Shown: piece by piece, positions 36,847 to 47,081 of the stretch
Layout: each line of letters starts with the position of its first letter
Position numbering within the stretch: position 1 is the first letter of the stretch
From: Areca catechu
Lineage: Eukaryota > Streptophyta > Magnoliopsida > Arecales > Arecaceae
Assembly: GCA_021397845.1 (NCBI GenBank)
Contig: CM038047.1
Location: forward strand, 42,325,210-42,389,209
Length of the DNA: 64,000 nt
Direction: 5' to 3'
The notes under the pieces: model-generated
The model's database searches: none
What the model was told of the DNA's origin: nothing
The model's input: the letters and a program-made list of their open reading frames with translations, nothing else
Made by a program: the position numbers and the translations under genes

Positions 36847-38420
36847 TGTTGTCCAGGTGGCTATCCAAGAGGGGGGTGAATTAGAAATTTAAAAAATTTA
36901 AGCAGATAATGTGCTTTTGAAAATCCCTTTAAGAGTGTTAAGTTCTGTGACAGAATAATAACTTGCAAAAGCTAAATAAGAGCCAAGAAGCATAACACAA
37001 ACATAAAAATTATAGTGGTTCGGAGCAACCCAGCTCCTACGTCTACTATCCAAGATACCACTTGGGATTTCCACTATATTCACACCCGAATACAGTAGGA
37101 TTTTTTACATACTCACAATCTAAAATCTCTATACTTTGGATTTATCAGGATCACCAAAGAAATCCTACACCCTTTGGTTTTAAATAGGATCACCAAAGAA
37201 ACCCAACTTGGTTTTAACAGGATCACCAAGAACCCAACACTTGGTTTTTATCTAAGGCTCACCAAGAACCTATTTGGTTTTTCAAACGAGCTAACCAATA
37301 ACCCAATAATTCAAGATTGAATTGAAAATAAATGTAATAATAAATGACAAACTCTAGTTGTCGGATAGTTACCGATGCAGCTTGAGAGAAGCACACTTGA
37401 ATGTACTTCAATTCTCTTTAATAGCTTCAGTGGCTTCTTTCCAAAGTACTTCAAGCTTCAGATCAGAATTGATGAAGACTTGAAGGCAGACTTGAATGCT
37501 CTTAGTGCTCTCTTGCTTGTCGGTAGGTTGGATATTCAATAAAGCATTAAAACTTTGAGGAACTTTCTATCTCTTTTTTTTAAAGAAGTTCAAATCCCTC
37601 AAATATATGGTCTTCCATCATTCCAAGATAGTTCGAGACGTTGTAGACCGTTAGGATGTGACATATGACCGTTGGAGCACCTTTTTGCATTCAAAAAAGA
37701 ATTCTGAAACTAGCCGTTATGTACCTAAAAATGATATTTGAGTCGGTTCGAATACTTCGAGTCGATAGGTCGAGTTGCCATTTCTTTAGTAGGGTCGGTT
37801 CTTTCTCTTAGGGTACAAAAACTTTACTCTGGACGAGTCGGCTCTTGATAGCTCGGGTTGGCTCAAACTTCCATCATTGAATACATTGAACTCGAGGAGT
37901 CGACTCACTTTCTCAGGTCTTCAAAATTTGTTCTGGCAGAGTCGACTCAATTTAGTTGGGGTCGACTCGCTGGCTGTTCTCAGAAAACATTAGAAGAGGA
38001 CTTTGGACTAGTCGGCTCGGATTGCTGCGTGCCAGAATTCTTGGTGCGTGCCATGAGTAGAGTCGGCTCTCTTTCAAGTTGGGTTGGCTCGAGTGACTTT
38101 TTCAGAATTTTTACACTTGAACTCAAGAACACTCTTACCAACACTCTTCAATCATTCAATATAAACCAACTCAAAATGAATTTAAAGCACAACACTCATA
38201 GAAGTAACCCTTTTACATGATTTTTCTTAACTTTTTCTTTGGGTTCTTCTTTACAAAATATGATTACAACACAACTCAAAACAAGAAATATAAATGTAGG
38301 AGTTGAAGTTTGAACAAAGAATTCATCTTACAAAAGCTTGTAAACCACTTAAAGAGTTGTCGGTAAAATATGTGCATGCTCCAATGTTTGGTTATCATCA
38401 AAATCACTTATGGGACAACA
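36847..38420 (-). repeat. Sirevirus 5' LTR (1574 bp)
   Basis: It begins TGTTGTCCAGGTGGC on plus and ends GGGACAACA. It shares the order of the 3' LTR, with many substitutions and a shorter GAGTCGGCTC-rich block (37740-38095). Confidence 0.9.
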
Positions 38421-39327
38421 GCCGGGCCGACTTGATGGGATTCGGGTATGGCTTCGAGCCATATTTTAAATAAATCGAGCCAGGCTTCGGGCCTTAAAAA
38501 TAGAGCCCATTCAATTTTCGGGCCGGGCTCGGGCACTCCTTTTGCTCGACTTGAACTTGGCTCGAAAATAAGCCCGATTCAAGCCCGGGCTATTTATTTC
38601 TCCCATTTCCCTCTCTCTTTCAATCTCTCTCTTGTTTCATGTTTCCATCTCCCTCCCCCGGTCAGCCCTCGATGGCCGATGCCCTAGTCAGCCCCCGATG
38701 ACCGATAGTTCCTCGCACCCAATGGCCGACGTGGCGACGCCCCCTTGCACCCGACGCTCCCTCTTCGACGTCTTCGTTTCCAAGCCACCTCACCTGACGC
38801 CGCCGATTACCCCGTAGCTCGCCCTCGCCCCCAACACCCCTGGCTCCCCGTGCGACCTCGTGGCCCCCCCTCCCTAGCTCTGATCTACCTTTTCTGGCCC
38901 CGGTGCCTGCACCCGATGACCCGCCCCCCATGTGATGCCGTGACCCGTCTCCGGATCCGATCTGCCTCCCTCAGCCCCGGCGCCCCACCCGACGTCCATT
39001 GCCCTCGACATGACTTCGTGACTCTCCCTCAGCTCCAATCTGCCTCCTTCGATCAGTCGCCAGTCGATAAATCCTTTTTTTTGTTGATGGGCTTGCATTC
39101 GGGCCCGCCCAACAGTCGATGAATTTTTTTCTATATTGGCTTGCATTCGAGCTTGCCTGATCAGGCTCAGGCCTGGCTCAGGCTGGGCTCAGGTCGAGCT
39201 TGGGCTTGAGATTTTAAAAAAAACTTGAGCCTAAGCTTGGCCCGAAGCTTGAAATTTTTTTTCGGACCAGTTTTGGGTAGGGGTATGGCCCAGTCTAGCT
39301 TGCTTCACTTCCAGCCCTATATCTACA

Positions 39328-39779
39328 CGGCTCTTAAAGTAGCCGTTGGGAAATCCAATGGTAGACTTGAGTGAATGAAGGTGAATCCTTCCTTTGTGCA
39401 AAAGTAGCGAGTACATTAAAAGTTTAGGAAGTCGGTAATCTAATGTTCAAAATAAGCTAAGGAACGAGGAAGCATCTCCTTCCTTTGTATGGTAGACGAG
39501 CCATCTTTTGGAAACTCTTAAACCTGTTTTACCCAAAAAAAAAAACAAAAAAAAACTTAAACCTCATTGTGAAACACCCTCAAGGACCCAAGTGTTGAGA
39601 CCAAAACCTTCATTAGTTGAATGGAGAATGCAATCATTTGGACTGTTGCCTACCTCACATGTGACTTCTCTTTTATTGGTCCATGTTTGTTGGTAAATGT
39701 AATCCTGATAGTGTTTTAAAATGGAGGTAGATAGATTAATCCGTTAGACTAGGTTTTTAAATTCTATTTGGTTAATAAT
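39328..39779. other. No recognisable gene
   Basis: Non-coding DNA between the hAT target duplication and the next LTR; the left edge may be an arm of an older inverted-repeat element (see 26805-27307). Confidence 0.4.
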
Positions 39780-40787
39780 TGTTGATGCTAAATCCCTGCG
39801 AATTGGAAAGAGTGGTTGGATTGTTGGTTCTCCTCCCGGAGTTCCTGCAAAACAAACCTCCTGACCAGATTTTCTCTGATGGGGAACACTCCGATACTTA
39901 AGTCAGTAAGAATCCAGGCTACAGAATAGAGAGCTAAAAAAAAGTAGTGAAATGAAAGGAATGAGAATGGAATGGCATCGCGAGAACTAATTATGGACTA
40001 GCTCTGACTAACCTAGGATCACTTCCCTCGGGAGTCCCCTCTTACTGCTATTTATAGGAGTAGTTGTAACTGATTTCGGTTAAGGGAGTTAGTTAATCTA
40101 ACTTCCTTATAACTGAAAGTGGTTGCTGTCGTAGATTGGTTACTTCAGTCTTGCTGGAGTGCGAGTTATTGATCATATGACTGGTTACGACAACCAAATC
40201 GGTTAAGGGAGTTAGTTAATCTAACTTCCTTATAACTGAAAGTGGTTGCTGTCGTAGATTGGTTACTTCAGTCTTGCTGGAGTGCGAGTTATTGATCATA
40301 TGACTGGTTACGACAACCAAACCCACTTTCGGTGAACTTTAAGCTAAAGTTAACCATTGATTTATTTCAGAGCCATTATTTCATAAAGGACCGAAGTCAA
40401 GCTGGCCATTCACTTCGGACCTATCTCCTTTAGAGTAGGCTGAAGATGCCATGGCCATTTGCTTCGGACTTGTCCTATTTGGAGCGGGCTTGGAGATAAA
40501 TTAACCATCTTCTTTAGACCAGTCCTCTTCGGAGTGATACGAAGAAGGACTAGCTAATTATTCTAGAACAGCGTGGATCAGGGATACACTTTGGAAATGG
40601 TCTCTTTGATTCAGGTCGAAGACTGACCCCGGACTGGAATTAATATAGTGGTGTCGAATTATCACTTTATCGAGCTTCGGAGTCATCCTCAGGCATATCG
40701 GTTGGGTCGACCGGTTCAGATAGAATCAATTGAACCTTCAAGCTAGTAATTAACTTTTATTGAACCGGTTTATCATAATAGTTACCC
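39780..40787 (-). repeat. Left LTR of the array-bearing element
   Basis: It starts TGTTGATGCT. The end is placed before the C-run at 40788-40793, the complement of a possible polypurine tract (GGAATGGGGGG). The border is approximate. Confidence 0.5.
40076..40321. repeat. Perfect 123-bp tandem duplication in the LTR
   Basis: TCGGTTAAGGGAGTTAG starts at 40076 and again at 40199, and the two 123-bp copies appear identical by eye through GACAACCAAA. The single-copy LTR remnant at 43468 is cut before this point, so it cannot show whether the duplication is old. Confidence 0.9.
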
Positions 40788-41079
40788 CCCATTCCTAGTT
40801 TCAAAATAATTATTTGTTTTGAAAAATGGGAGTATTCATGGGTTGTCGTTTACCGATGGAAAGATATGATCAATAATGACAAATCTTTGATTTAGTCAAC
40901 TGCAATAACTGACCTTTGATTCGATCGTCATGCCATGGACATGTGTAGCTTTCCCATTAGCTCTTAAAAAGAGGGCACAGGCTGGAGAGTCGTGTCACTT
41001 TTTTTTATTATGGCGATCTAGCTGTCCTTTCAGCTTCGGATGAAGGACATAGTGACATCTTGTCTCCTTTGGCAGTTCA

Positions 41080-41283
41080 TCCATGAGACCTCTTTGATGG
41101 AAGAGATTGTTCGTGGATTAACAAGTGTTAATAAAGATCTTTATAGCCAGTTGGAGTCAGCTAAGGTTGAGAGGAAGGTGGCCGTGGAGCTCCGGGTGAT
41201 CATAAAATAAAATTTGAGTCAGACCATCGCTGCTAACCTTTCGGTGGAGAAAGAGCTAGCAGTAGATAAGAAACAATCCTGAT
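41080..41283 (+). pseudogene. Coiled-coil fragment of a retrotransposon extra ORF
   Basis: The plus strand reads ETSLMEEIVRGLTSVNKDLY, then ESAKVERKVAVELRVII, a TAA, then NLSQTIAANLSVEKEL and a stop. This heptad-rich text looks like the C-terminal coiled coil of Transposase_28-type proteins (compare 387-934). It runs opposite to the inferred element direction, as antisense extra ORFs of Tat elements do. Confidence 0.4.
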
Positions 41284-41587
41284 GTACCTCTTTTATTTTG
41301 TTTATGTAAATCAATTCCTTCTTTTGGAAGGATGTAACAACTCTTTCATATAAATGAAATCTCTCTTTTTCCTGATGAATACTGCTTGTGCATGAGAATT
41401 ATTCTAAGTGTAGAATGGTTGGCACTGTAGATAACAAACTAAAGTAGTATTTCAAGATTCTGTTATCAGCTACGATCGAACTTATCTTCATAATGAATAG
41501 AAAAAACTGAATTTGTTGGTATTGCAGACATATCAAGCTTGTTGGCATGCCTTTATTAGATTAGCTATTGAGGTAGATCGATCAAGT

Positions 41588-41815
41588 CATCCCTGTGAAA
41601 TTTATTAATGAAAATAAGGTAGGCTTGTTAGGCCCACCTCGGTACTTTGTCAGATTTATCATAGGATAGGCTATTTAGGCAATCCCTGTACCTTTGATTG
41701 ATAATAATAAGGTAGGCTGGTCAGGCTTGCCCTGGCATGCTGTTGATTTTACCGTAGGGTAGGCCACTAAGGCCATCCCTGTGCCTTTGATTGATAATAA
41801 GGAAGGCTGGTCAGG
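41588..41815. repeat. 93-bp tandem array, about 2.4 units
   Basis: TCCCTGTG or TCCCTGTA anchors at 41590, 41683 and 41776 are 93 bp apart; AATAAGGTAGGCTGGTCAGGC-like text recurs in each unit. Confidence 0.8.
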
Positions 41816-41830
41816 CCCGCCTTTTAGATC

Positions 41831-42003
41831 TCAAGGGATCTGGTGGGCTTCAGTGGGCCCGTTTTATGCTTCAGTGGGTCTTGGAATCTGGTGGGCTTCA
41901 GTGGACCTATTTTAGGCTTCAGTGGGTCTTAAAATTTGGTGGGCTTCAGTGGGCCCATTTTAGGCTTCAGTGGATCTTGAAATATGGTGGGCTTCAGTGG
42001 ACG
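41831..42003. repeat. 48-bp tandem array, about 3.4 units
   Basis: TGGTGGGCTTCAGTGG starts at 41841, 41889, 41937 and 41985, exactly 48 bp apart. Because 48 is a multiple of three, a spurious 16-residue protein repeat appears on plus. Confidence 0.9.
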
Positions 42004-42588
42004 AATCAGCCTTGGGTATTGATCGGCCTTGCACGTGGATGACCTTGTACCTCTTGGACGTTGATCGGCCTTACGCGTAGATGGCATCGTGCATTGATCG
42101 GCCTTGCACCTCTTGGACATTGATCGGCCTTGTGCGTAGATGGCCTTGTGCGTTGATCGACTTTGTACCTCTTGGACGTTGATCGGCCTTACACGTAGAT
42201 GGCCTCGCGTGTTGATCAGCCTTGCACGTAGATGGCCTTGCACCTCTTGGGAGTTGATCGGCTTTGCGCGTGATGACCTTGCACCTCTTGGATGTTGATC
42301 GGCCTTGCGCGTGATGGCCTTACACCTCTTGGATGTTGATCGGCCTTGCATGTAGATGGCCTTGTACCTCTTGGATGTTGATCGGCCTTGTGTGTAGTGG
42401 CCTCACACGTTGATCGGCCTTGTGCGTAGATGGCCTTGCAACTCTTGGACGTTGATCGGCCTTGTGCGTAGGTGGCTTTGCGCCTCTTGGGCATTGATCG
42501 GCCTTGTGCCTCTTGGATATTGATTGGCCTTATACATAGATGGCCTTGCACCTCTTGGACGTTGATCGACCTTGCATGTAGATTGGCC
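42004..42588. repeat. Irregular tandem array of GATCGGCCTTG / CCTCTTGGACGTT modules
   Basis: Two short modules alternate: GATCGGCCTTGCGCGTAGAT with GGCCTTGCACCTCTTGGACG. The combined period is about 40-45 bp, with skipped or doubled modules, over almost 600 bp. Confidence 0.85.
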
Positions 42589-42906
42589 TTTAAGAAGACA
42601 TCGACCATTGAGAAGACATTTGTCATTGAGAGGACATCGGCCTTTAAGAAGAAATTGGCCTTTGAGAAGACATCAACCATCGGTTTTTAAGAAGACATCG
42701 GCCATTAAGAAGACATCAACCTTTAAAAAGATATCGATCTTTAAAAAGATATCGATCTTTAAAAACATATCGGTCTTTAAGAAGACATCGACCTTTAAGA
42801 AGACATCGACTATTAAGAAGACATCTATCATTGAGAAGACATCTATCATTGAGAAGACGTCGGCCTTTGAGAAGACATCGGCCATTAAGAAGACATCTGT
42901 TTGCAT
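42589..42906. repeat. 18-bp tandem array, about 17 units
   Basis: The unit AAGAAGACATCGGCCTTT with variants runs for about 317 bp. Every frame stays open because 18 is divisible by three. It follows directly on the preceding array. Confidence 0.92.
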
Positions 42907-43467
42907 CTAGAAGGGAGGTCGCTTCCGCAAATTCATCTAGAGCACAAGGTTGCAGATCAACAGATCGCCCACATTCAATGAATAGATGCTCCTTAGCACA
43001 TTGCTTGTCCTTAGTGCGAGGCCCTCTGACCCTAGAAGCTCCAAGAGGTGCTCCCTCTAGATATGGAAAATGGCGATTCTCCAGGTTCCTGGATATAGAT
43101 TGTTGATGGTGTTGATGGTGGCAATGCAGGCATTCCACTGGCCGATGATGGTCTAGAGTAGGAGTTGCATCGAAGGGGGCGATTCGAGCCAGGCACCTGA
43201 GCGTGATTCCAGTTCAGTAGTGAAATTATTGTAGCCAAGGGAGTAGAGGGACTCAACAAGGAGCCTCAAGAACTCGATCTGGACAAGAAGGCATGATGGG
43301 TCAAGATCTTGGCTCTGGGGAACCATCTCTAGAGGAGCCTCTCCAAGATTGGGAGCCAGGGGAGCTTCTTCCATCCATCAAGAAGGTTCACCCTTTTATC
43401 ATCTGGTATTTCTAGAAAGCTCTCCTTTCTAAGAGAAAAATAACGGCCCCTTCCTGGCATGCCAATA
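42907..43467. other. Leader-like region next to the right LTR
   Basis: It has no recognisable domain. The minus strand is open over several short frames (for example 43153-43374), compatible with a decayed leader or gag start. Confidence 0.35.
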
Positions 43468-43679
43468 TGTTGATGCTGGATCCTCATAGATCAGACGGAG
43501 TGGCTGGATTACTAGTTTGTCTCCCGGAGTTCCTGTAAAACAAACCCATGATTGGATTTTCTCCGGTGGGGGACACTCCGATGCCTAAGTTAGTAAGAAT
43601 CCAGGCTACAAAATGGAGAGCTCAAGAAAAAGTAGTGGAATGAAAGGGGTGAGAGTGAAGGGGTGAGAGTGACTGGATT

Positions 43680-44210
43680 TTTTTATTTTTGAAATTTGCA
43701 ACCGAATTTTTTGGTTGCTAATTTTTTTTTAAAAATAAATTTTATTATTTTTGAAATTTGCAACCGATTTTTTTGGTTGCAAAAAAATTATAAATATATA
43801 AATTTTTAATTTTTTTAAAAAAAAATTATTTAAAATTTTGCAACCAATTTTTTGGTTGAAAAATTTTATTTAAATTTAAATTTTTTTATTTTTGAAATTT
43901 GCAACCGATTTTTTTGGTTGCAAAAAAACTATAAATATATAAATTTTCAATTTTTTTAAAAAAAATTATTTAAAATCTTGCAACTGATTTTTTGGTTGCA
44001 AAATTTTATTTAAATTTAAATTTTTTATTTTTAAAATTTGCAATCGAATTTTTCAGTTGCTATTTTTTTTTTAAAAATAAATTTAATTTTTTTAAAATTA
44101 GCAACCAAAAAATCGATTGCTAAAAAATGTTAATTATTAAATTTTTTAAATTATTTTTAAAATTTTGCAACCGATTTTTCGGTTGCTAAAAATTTTGTGT
44201 CATCCATCAG
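43680..44210. repeat. Left subterminal repeats of CACTA 1
   Basis: Alternating direct and inverted copies of GCAACCGATTTTT and GGTTGC lie in T-rich DNA. TNP1/TNPA-type proteins bind such repeats in En/Spm elements. Confidence 0.8.
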
Positions 44211-44214
44211 ATGG

Positions 44215-46980
44215 AGAAGCCTGAAAATATTTTGACCGAAGCTATCTTGATTTTGCAACTGAACCACGCAATGTCAGGCTAGGCCTATGTGCTGATGATT
44301 TTATTCCTTACAGTCAGTCATCAACCCCATATTCTTGCTGGCCAGTAATTGTTACTCCCTACAATCTGCTACCTGAATTGTACATGACCATTCATTCTAT
44401 GTTCTTGACAATAATTATTCCAGGTCCACATAATCCAAAGAGCAGGATAGATGTGTATCTACAGCCTTTGATAGATGAGTAGAAATGTTTGTGGGAGGAG
44501 GGTGTCCTAACATATGATATAGCAAGAAAGCAAAATTTTATGATGAGGGCTACATTGATGTGGACCATCAATGACTTTCCTGCATATGGAATGCTGTCTG
44601 GATGGAGTACAGCTAGGAAATTAGCTTGTCAATATTGTATGGACTGATCAAAGGCATTCACTTTGAAACATGGTCGGAAGAATTTTTGGTTTGATTGCCA
44701 TCGACAGTTTCTGTCTATTGATCATGTACTAAGAAGAAATAAGGATGCATTCTACAAAAACCAGATTGAAAAAGATCAACCTCCACGAAGTTTGACTGGA
44801 GAGGAAATATGGGAAGCTGTATCTTCCATTCCAAATGTAATTGAGCAGGGTTCATGCAGAGTTGAAGGATATGGGGTTACACATAATTGGTTAAAACAGT
44901 GCATATTTTGGAATTTACCATATTGGAAGACTAATTTGATCATACACAATCTGGATGTGATGCACATAGAAAAAAATGTATTTGATAATGTTTTTAACAC
45001 TGTAATGGATATCAAAGGCAAAACCAAAGATAACATCAAAACACGAATGGATCTAAAGGAATACTGCAAGCTTAGGGAACTTGAATTGCAAGAGTTGGCT
45101 AACGGAAATTTATTGAAACCAAAAGCAACATATTCTTTCAACCTGGAGCAGAAAAGAGGTGTATTTAAATGGATGAAGAAATTAAAAATGCTTGACGGTT
45201 ATGCATCTAACTTAAGCAGATGTGTTAATATGAATGAGGGAAAATTAATTAGAATGAAAAGTCATGACTGCCATATCTTCTTTAAGCGTTTGTTGCCAGT
45301 TGCATTTATTGCTCTACCGGATCATGTATGGAAGCCTATAGCGGAGCTAAGTAGGTTTTTTAAGGATTTGTATTCAACAATGTTACGGATCGATGATTTG
45401 TTGTAAATGGAACAGAATATTGCTTTGATTATATGCAAATTGGAACAGATTTTTCTACCCACTTTTTTTAACTCAATGGAGCACTTACCGATTCATTTAT
45501 CATATGAAGCAATAGTTGGTGGTCCAGTTCAATATTGTTGGATGTATCCATTTGAGAGGTAATTATGTCACATATCAATTCAACAAACCTATTCTTCTGC
45601 AACAAATCTATATCATGTATGTAAGACAGTAACCATATTTTAATGCTAGAATGATGTAGGTTCCTTAACAAAATAAAACGGATGATCAAGAACAAAGCTT
45701 GTGTTGAAGGATCCATATGCGAGGCATATTTGTGTCAAGAGACAACTTCTTTTTTGTTCATATTATTTTGAACCACATGTGCAGTCATCAAGAAATAGAA
45801 TTGGAAGAAATGATGTTGTGGATCAGGTTATGACACGTGAACTTACTCTATCAATATTTAATAAACCTGGCCGATCTTCTGGTAGATGTCAAAGTCGATA
45901 TCTGAATGACAGGGAACTAGCTGCTGCGCATTTATGTATATTGCTCAACTGTGAAGAGGTTCAACCATTTATTGAGTAAGCTTAAATAATCGTTGATGCA
46001 TAATCATTCAAACCCTATATCGATTATTGAGATACTAACTCTGAAAAAATCTTGGTTTCAGAATTTTTAGCGAGCAATTGTGGCTTTCGACACCAAATAT
46101 AAGCACCACAGAAATTGATTCTAGGATTGCATCTGACTTTCCATATTGGTTTAAGTCTTTTGTAAGTGCTTTTTCGAATTATGGTGTATGTCTATCGAAT
46201 TATGTTATATCGATGCGTAATGGCATTCATGCATTTTCGTTATATCTAGGTTCATAATCCACAAAGTCAAGTAAACAATCAATATTTCCATGATTTGGCA
46301 TGGGGTCCAAAAAGAAAGGTTCTTACATGGTAGACATATTTTGTCAACCATTTAAGTTTCACACAGATGAATGGAGTAGCTATAAAAAAATAATTAATAG
46401 TGGAGTGTGCATCAAAGGTTCAGAACAAGCTGCAGACCATAATTATTACTATGGCATAATTAAGGAAATAATTCAAGTAGAATATCATGGCCATCCAATG
46501 AAACAGATAGTGTTATTTAATTGTGAATGGTTTGATACGGTATTGAATCGTGGCACGAAAGTGCTTAAGGATTTCGGGATCGTTGAGATCCGGCACAGTA
46601 GAAGGTATTCAAGCTACGATCCCTTTATAGTTGCACAAAAAATGATTCAGATATACTATCTATCATATCCCGAGAAGTTAAGGGACAAGCAACATTGGTG
46701 GGTTGTAATTATGACTAGACCAAGATGTACTGTGGATGATCGATATATAATTGAGGTTGCTTACCAAGAGGATACAATATCTCATGTGAATAGTATACCG
46801 CATGATAATACAATTGAAAATTTGGTTGACAACGACTGTATTTTTGAAGAAGTTGACAGAATTGTCGATACGAATTTGAACATGGATGATGAAGATGAAG
46901 GAGAGCATGATGATTTTGATTCTAGCCAAGAGGATGACACCGAGCATGACCAACATGGAAGTTCTTCTGATGATGAATAG
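44215..46980 (+). pseudogene. CACTA TNP2 transposase with DUF4218 and DUF4216 regions
   Basis: This is the DDE transposase of plant CACTA elements. The reading enters mid-protein at 44260 with EPRNVRLGLCADDFIPYSQS, then CWPVIVTPYNLLPELYM and ATLMWTINDFPAYGMLSGWS. Stops occur at about 44480 and 44647. 44663-45406 is open: GRKNFWFDCHRQFL, HNLDVMHIEKNVFDNV and the DUF4218 part LPDHVWKPIAELSRFFKDL. It continues through introns and a frameshift near 45720 (NRIGRNDVVDQ, YLNDRELAAAHLCIL). DUF4216 is at 46300-46980: VVIMTRPRCTVDDRYIIEVA and an acidic tail. The N-terminal part is missing, matching the loss of the left end. Confidence 0.88.
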
Positions 46981-47081
46981 TAATCGTATAGGTAGACCCG
47001 TACTTCTATATACGAACTGTATTTAACTGCTTTATCATAATTTTTATGAAGTTGACTTAAATTCTTTATATTAGTTTGTAG

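Larger units (their letters stand above)
27336..38420 (-). mobile_element. Sirevirus-type Copia retrotransposon, 11.1 kb, with extra 3' ORF
   Basis: Both LTRs run TGTTG..CAACA. The 5' LTR is at 36847-38420 and the 3' LTR at 27336-28986. The primer site ACTGGTATCAGAG lies just inside at about 36833-36846 and a polypurine tract at 28987-29000. Flanking 5-mers are GCTGG and GCCGG, an imperfect target duplication. Large size, LTRs over 1.5 kb, two zinc-knuckle regions in a long gag, a WVPK motif and an ORF after pol are the features of the Sirevirus (SIRE/Maximus) lineage. Stops and frameshifts in every domain show it is old. Confidence 0.92.
27316..39319. mobile_element. Small non-autonomous hAT transposon split by a sirevirus
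   Basis: Terminal inverted repeats read TAGGGCTGGAA at 27316-27326 and, inverted, at 39309-39319. Only 20 bp of the element lie left of the retrotransposon; about 900 bp lie on the right (38421-39319), rich in GGGCTCGGGCC-type clusters as in the hAT at 12755. It has no transposase. Without the inserted 11 kb it would be about 0.9 kb. Confidence 0.75.
27308..39327. repeat. 8-bp target site duplication of the host hAT element
   Basis: TCTCTACA (27308-27315) precedes the left terminal repeat and TATCTACA (39320-39327) follows the right one. Seven of eight bases match. Confidence 0.75.
39780..43671 (-). mobile_element. LTR element with array-filled interior (Tat-like, non-autonomous), truncated right
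   Basis: TGTTGATGCT starts LTR copies at 39780 and 43468. They share CCCGGAGTTCCTG, GGACACTCCGAT-like and AAGAATCCAGGCTACA. The right copy is cut after about 200 bp where CACTA sequence begins. On the minus strand the right LTR is followed by ATTGGCATGCCAGGAAGGGG, which resembles the leader of Tat-type elements. The interior has no gag-pol, only a coiled-coil fragment on plus and four tandem arrays, so it was non-autonomous. Confidence 0.65.

Noticed and set aside
38662..39146. Gly/Arg- and Pro-rich frames right of the sirevirus
   Set aside because: GC-rich subterminal part of the non-autonomous hAT; no conserved domain.
41791..42042. 16-residue protein repeat (GGLQW...)
   Set aside because: It comes from a 48-bp array; no start context, splice sites or homology support a protein.
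42572..42910. Lys/Thr-rich repeat protein
   Set aside because: Produced by the 18-bp array, which is open in several frames.
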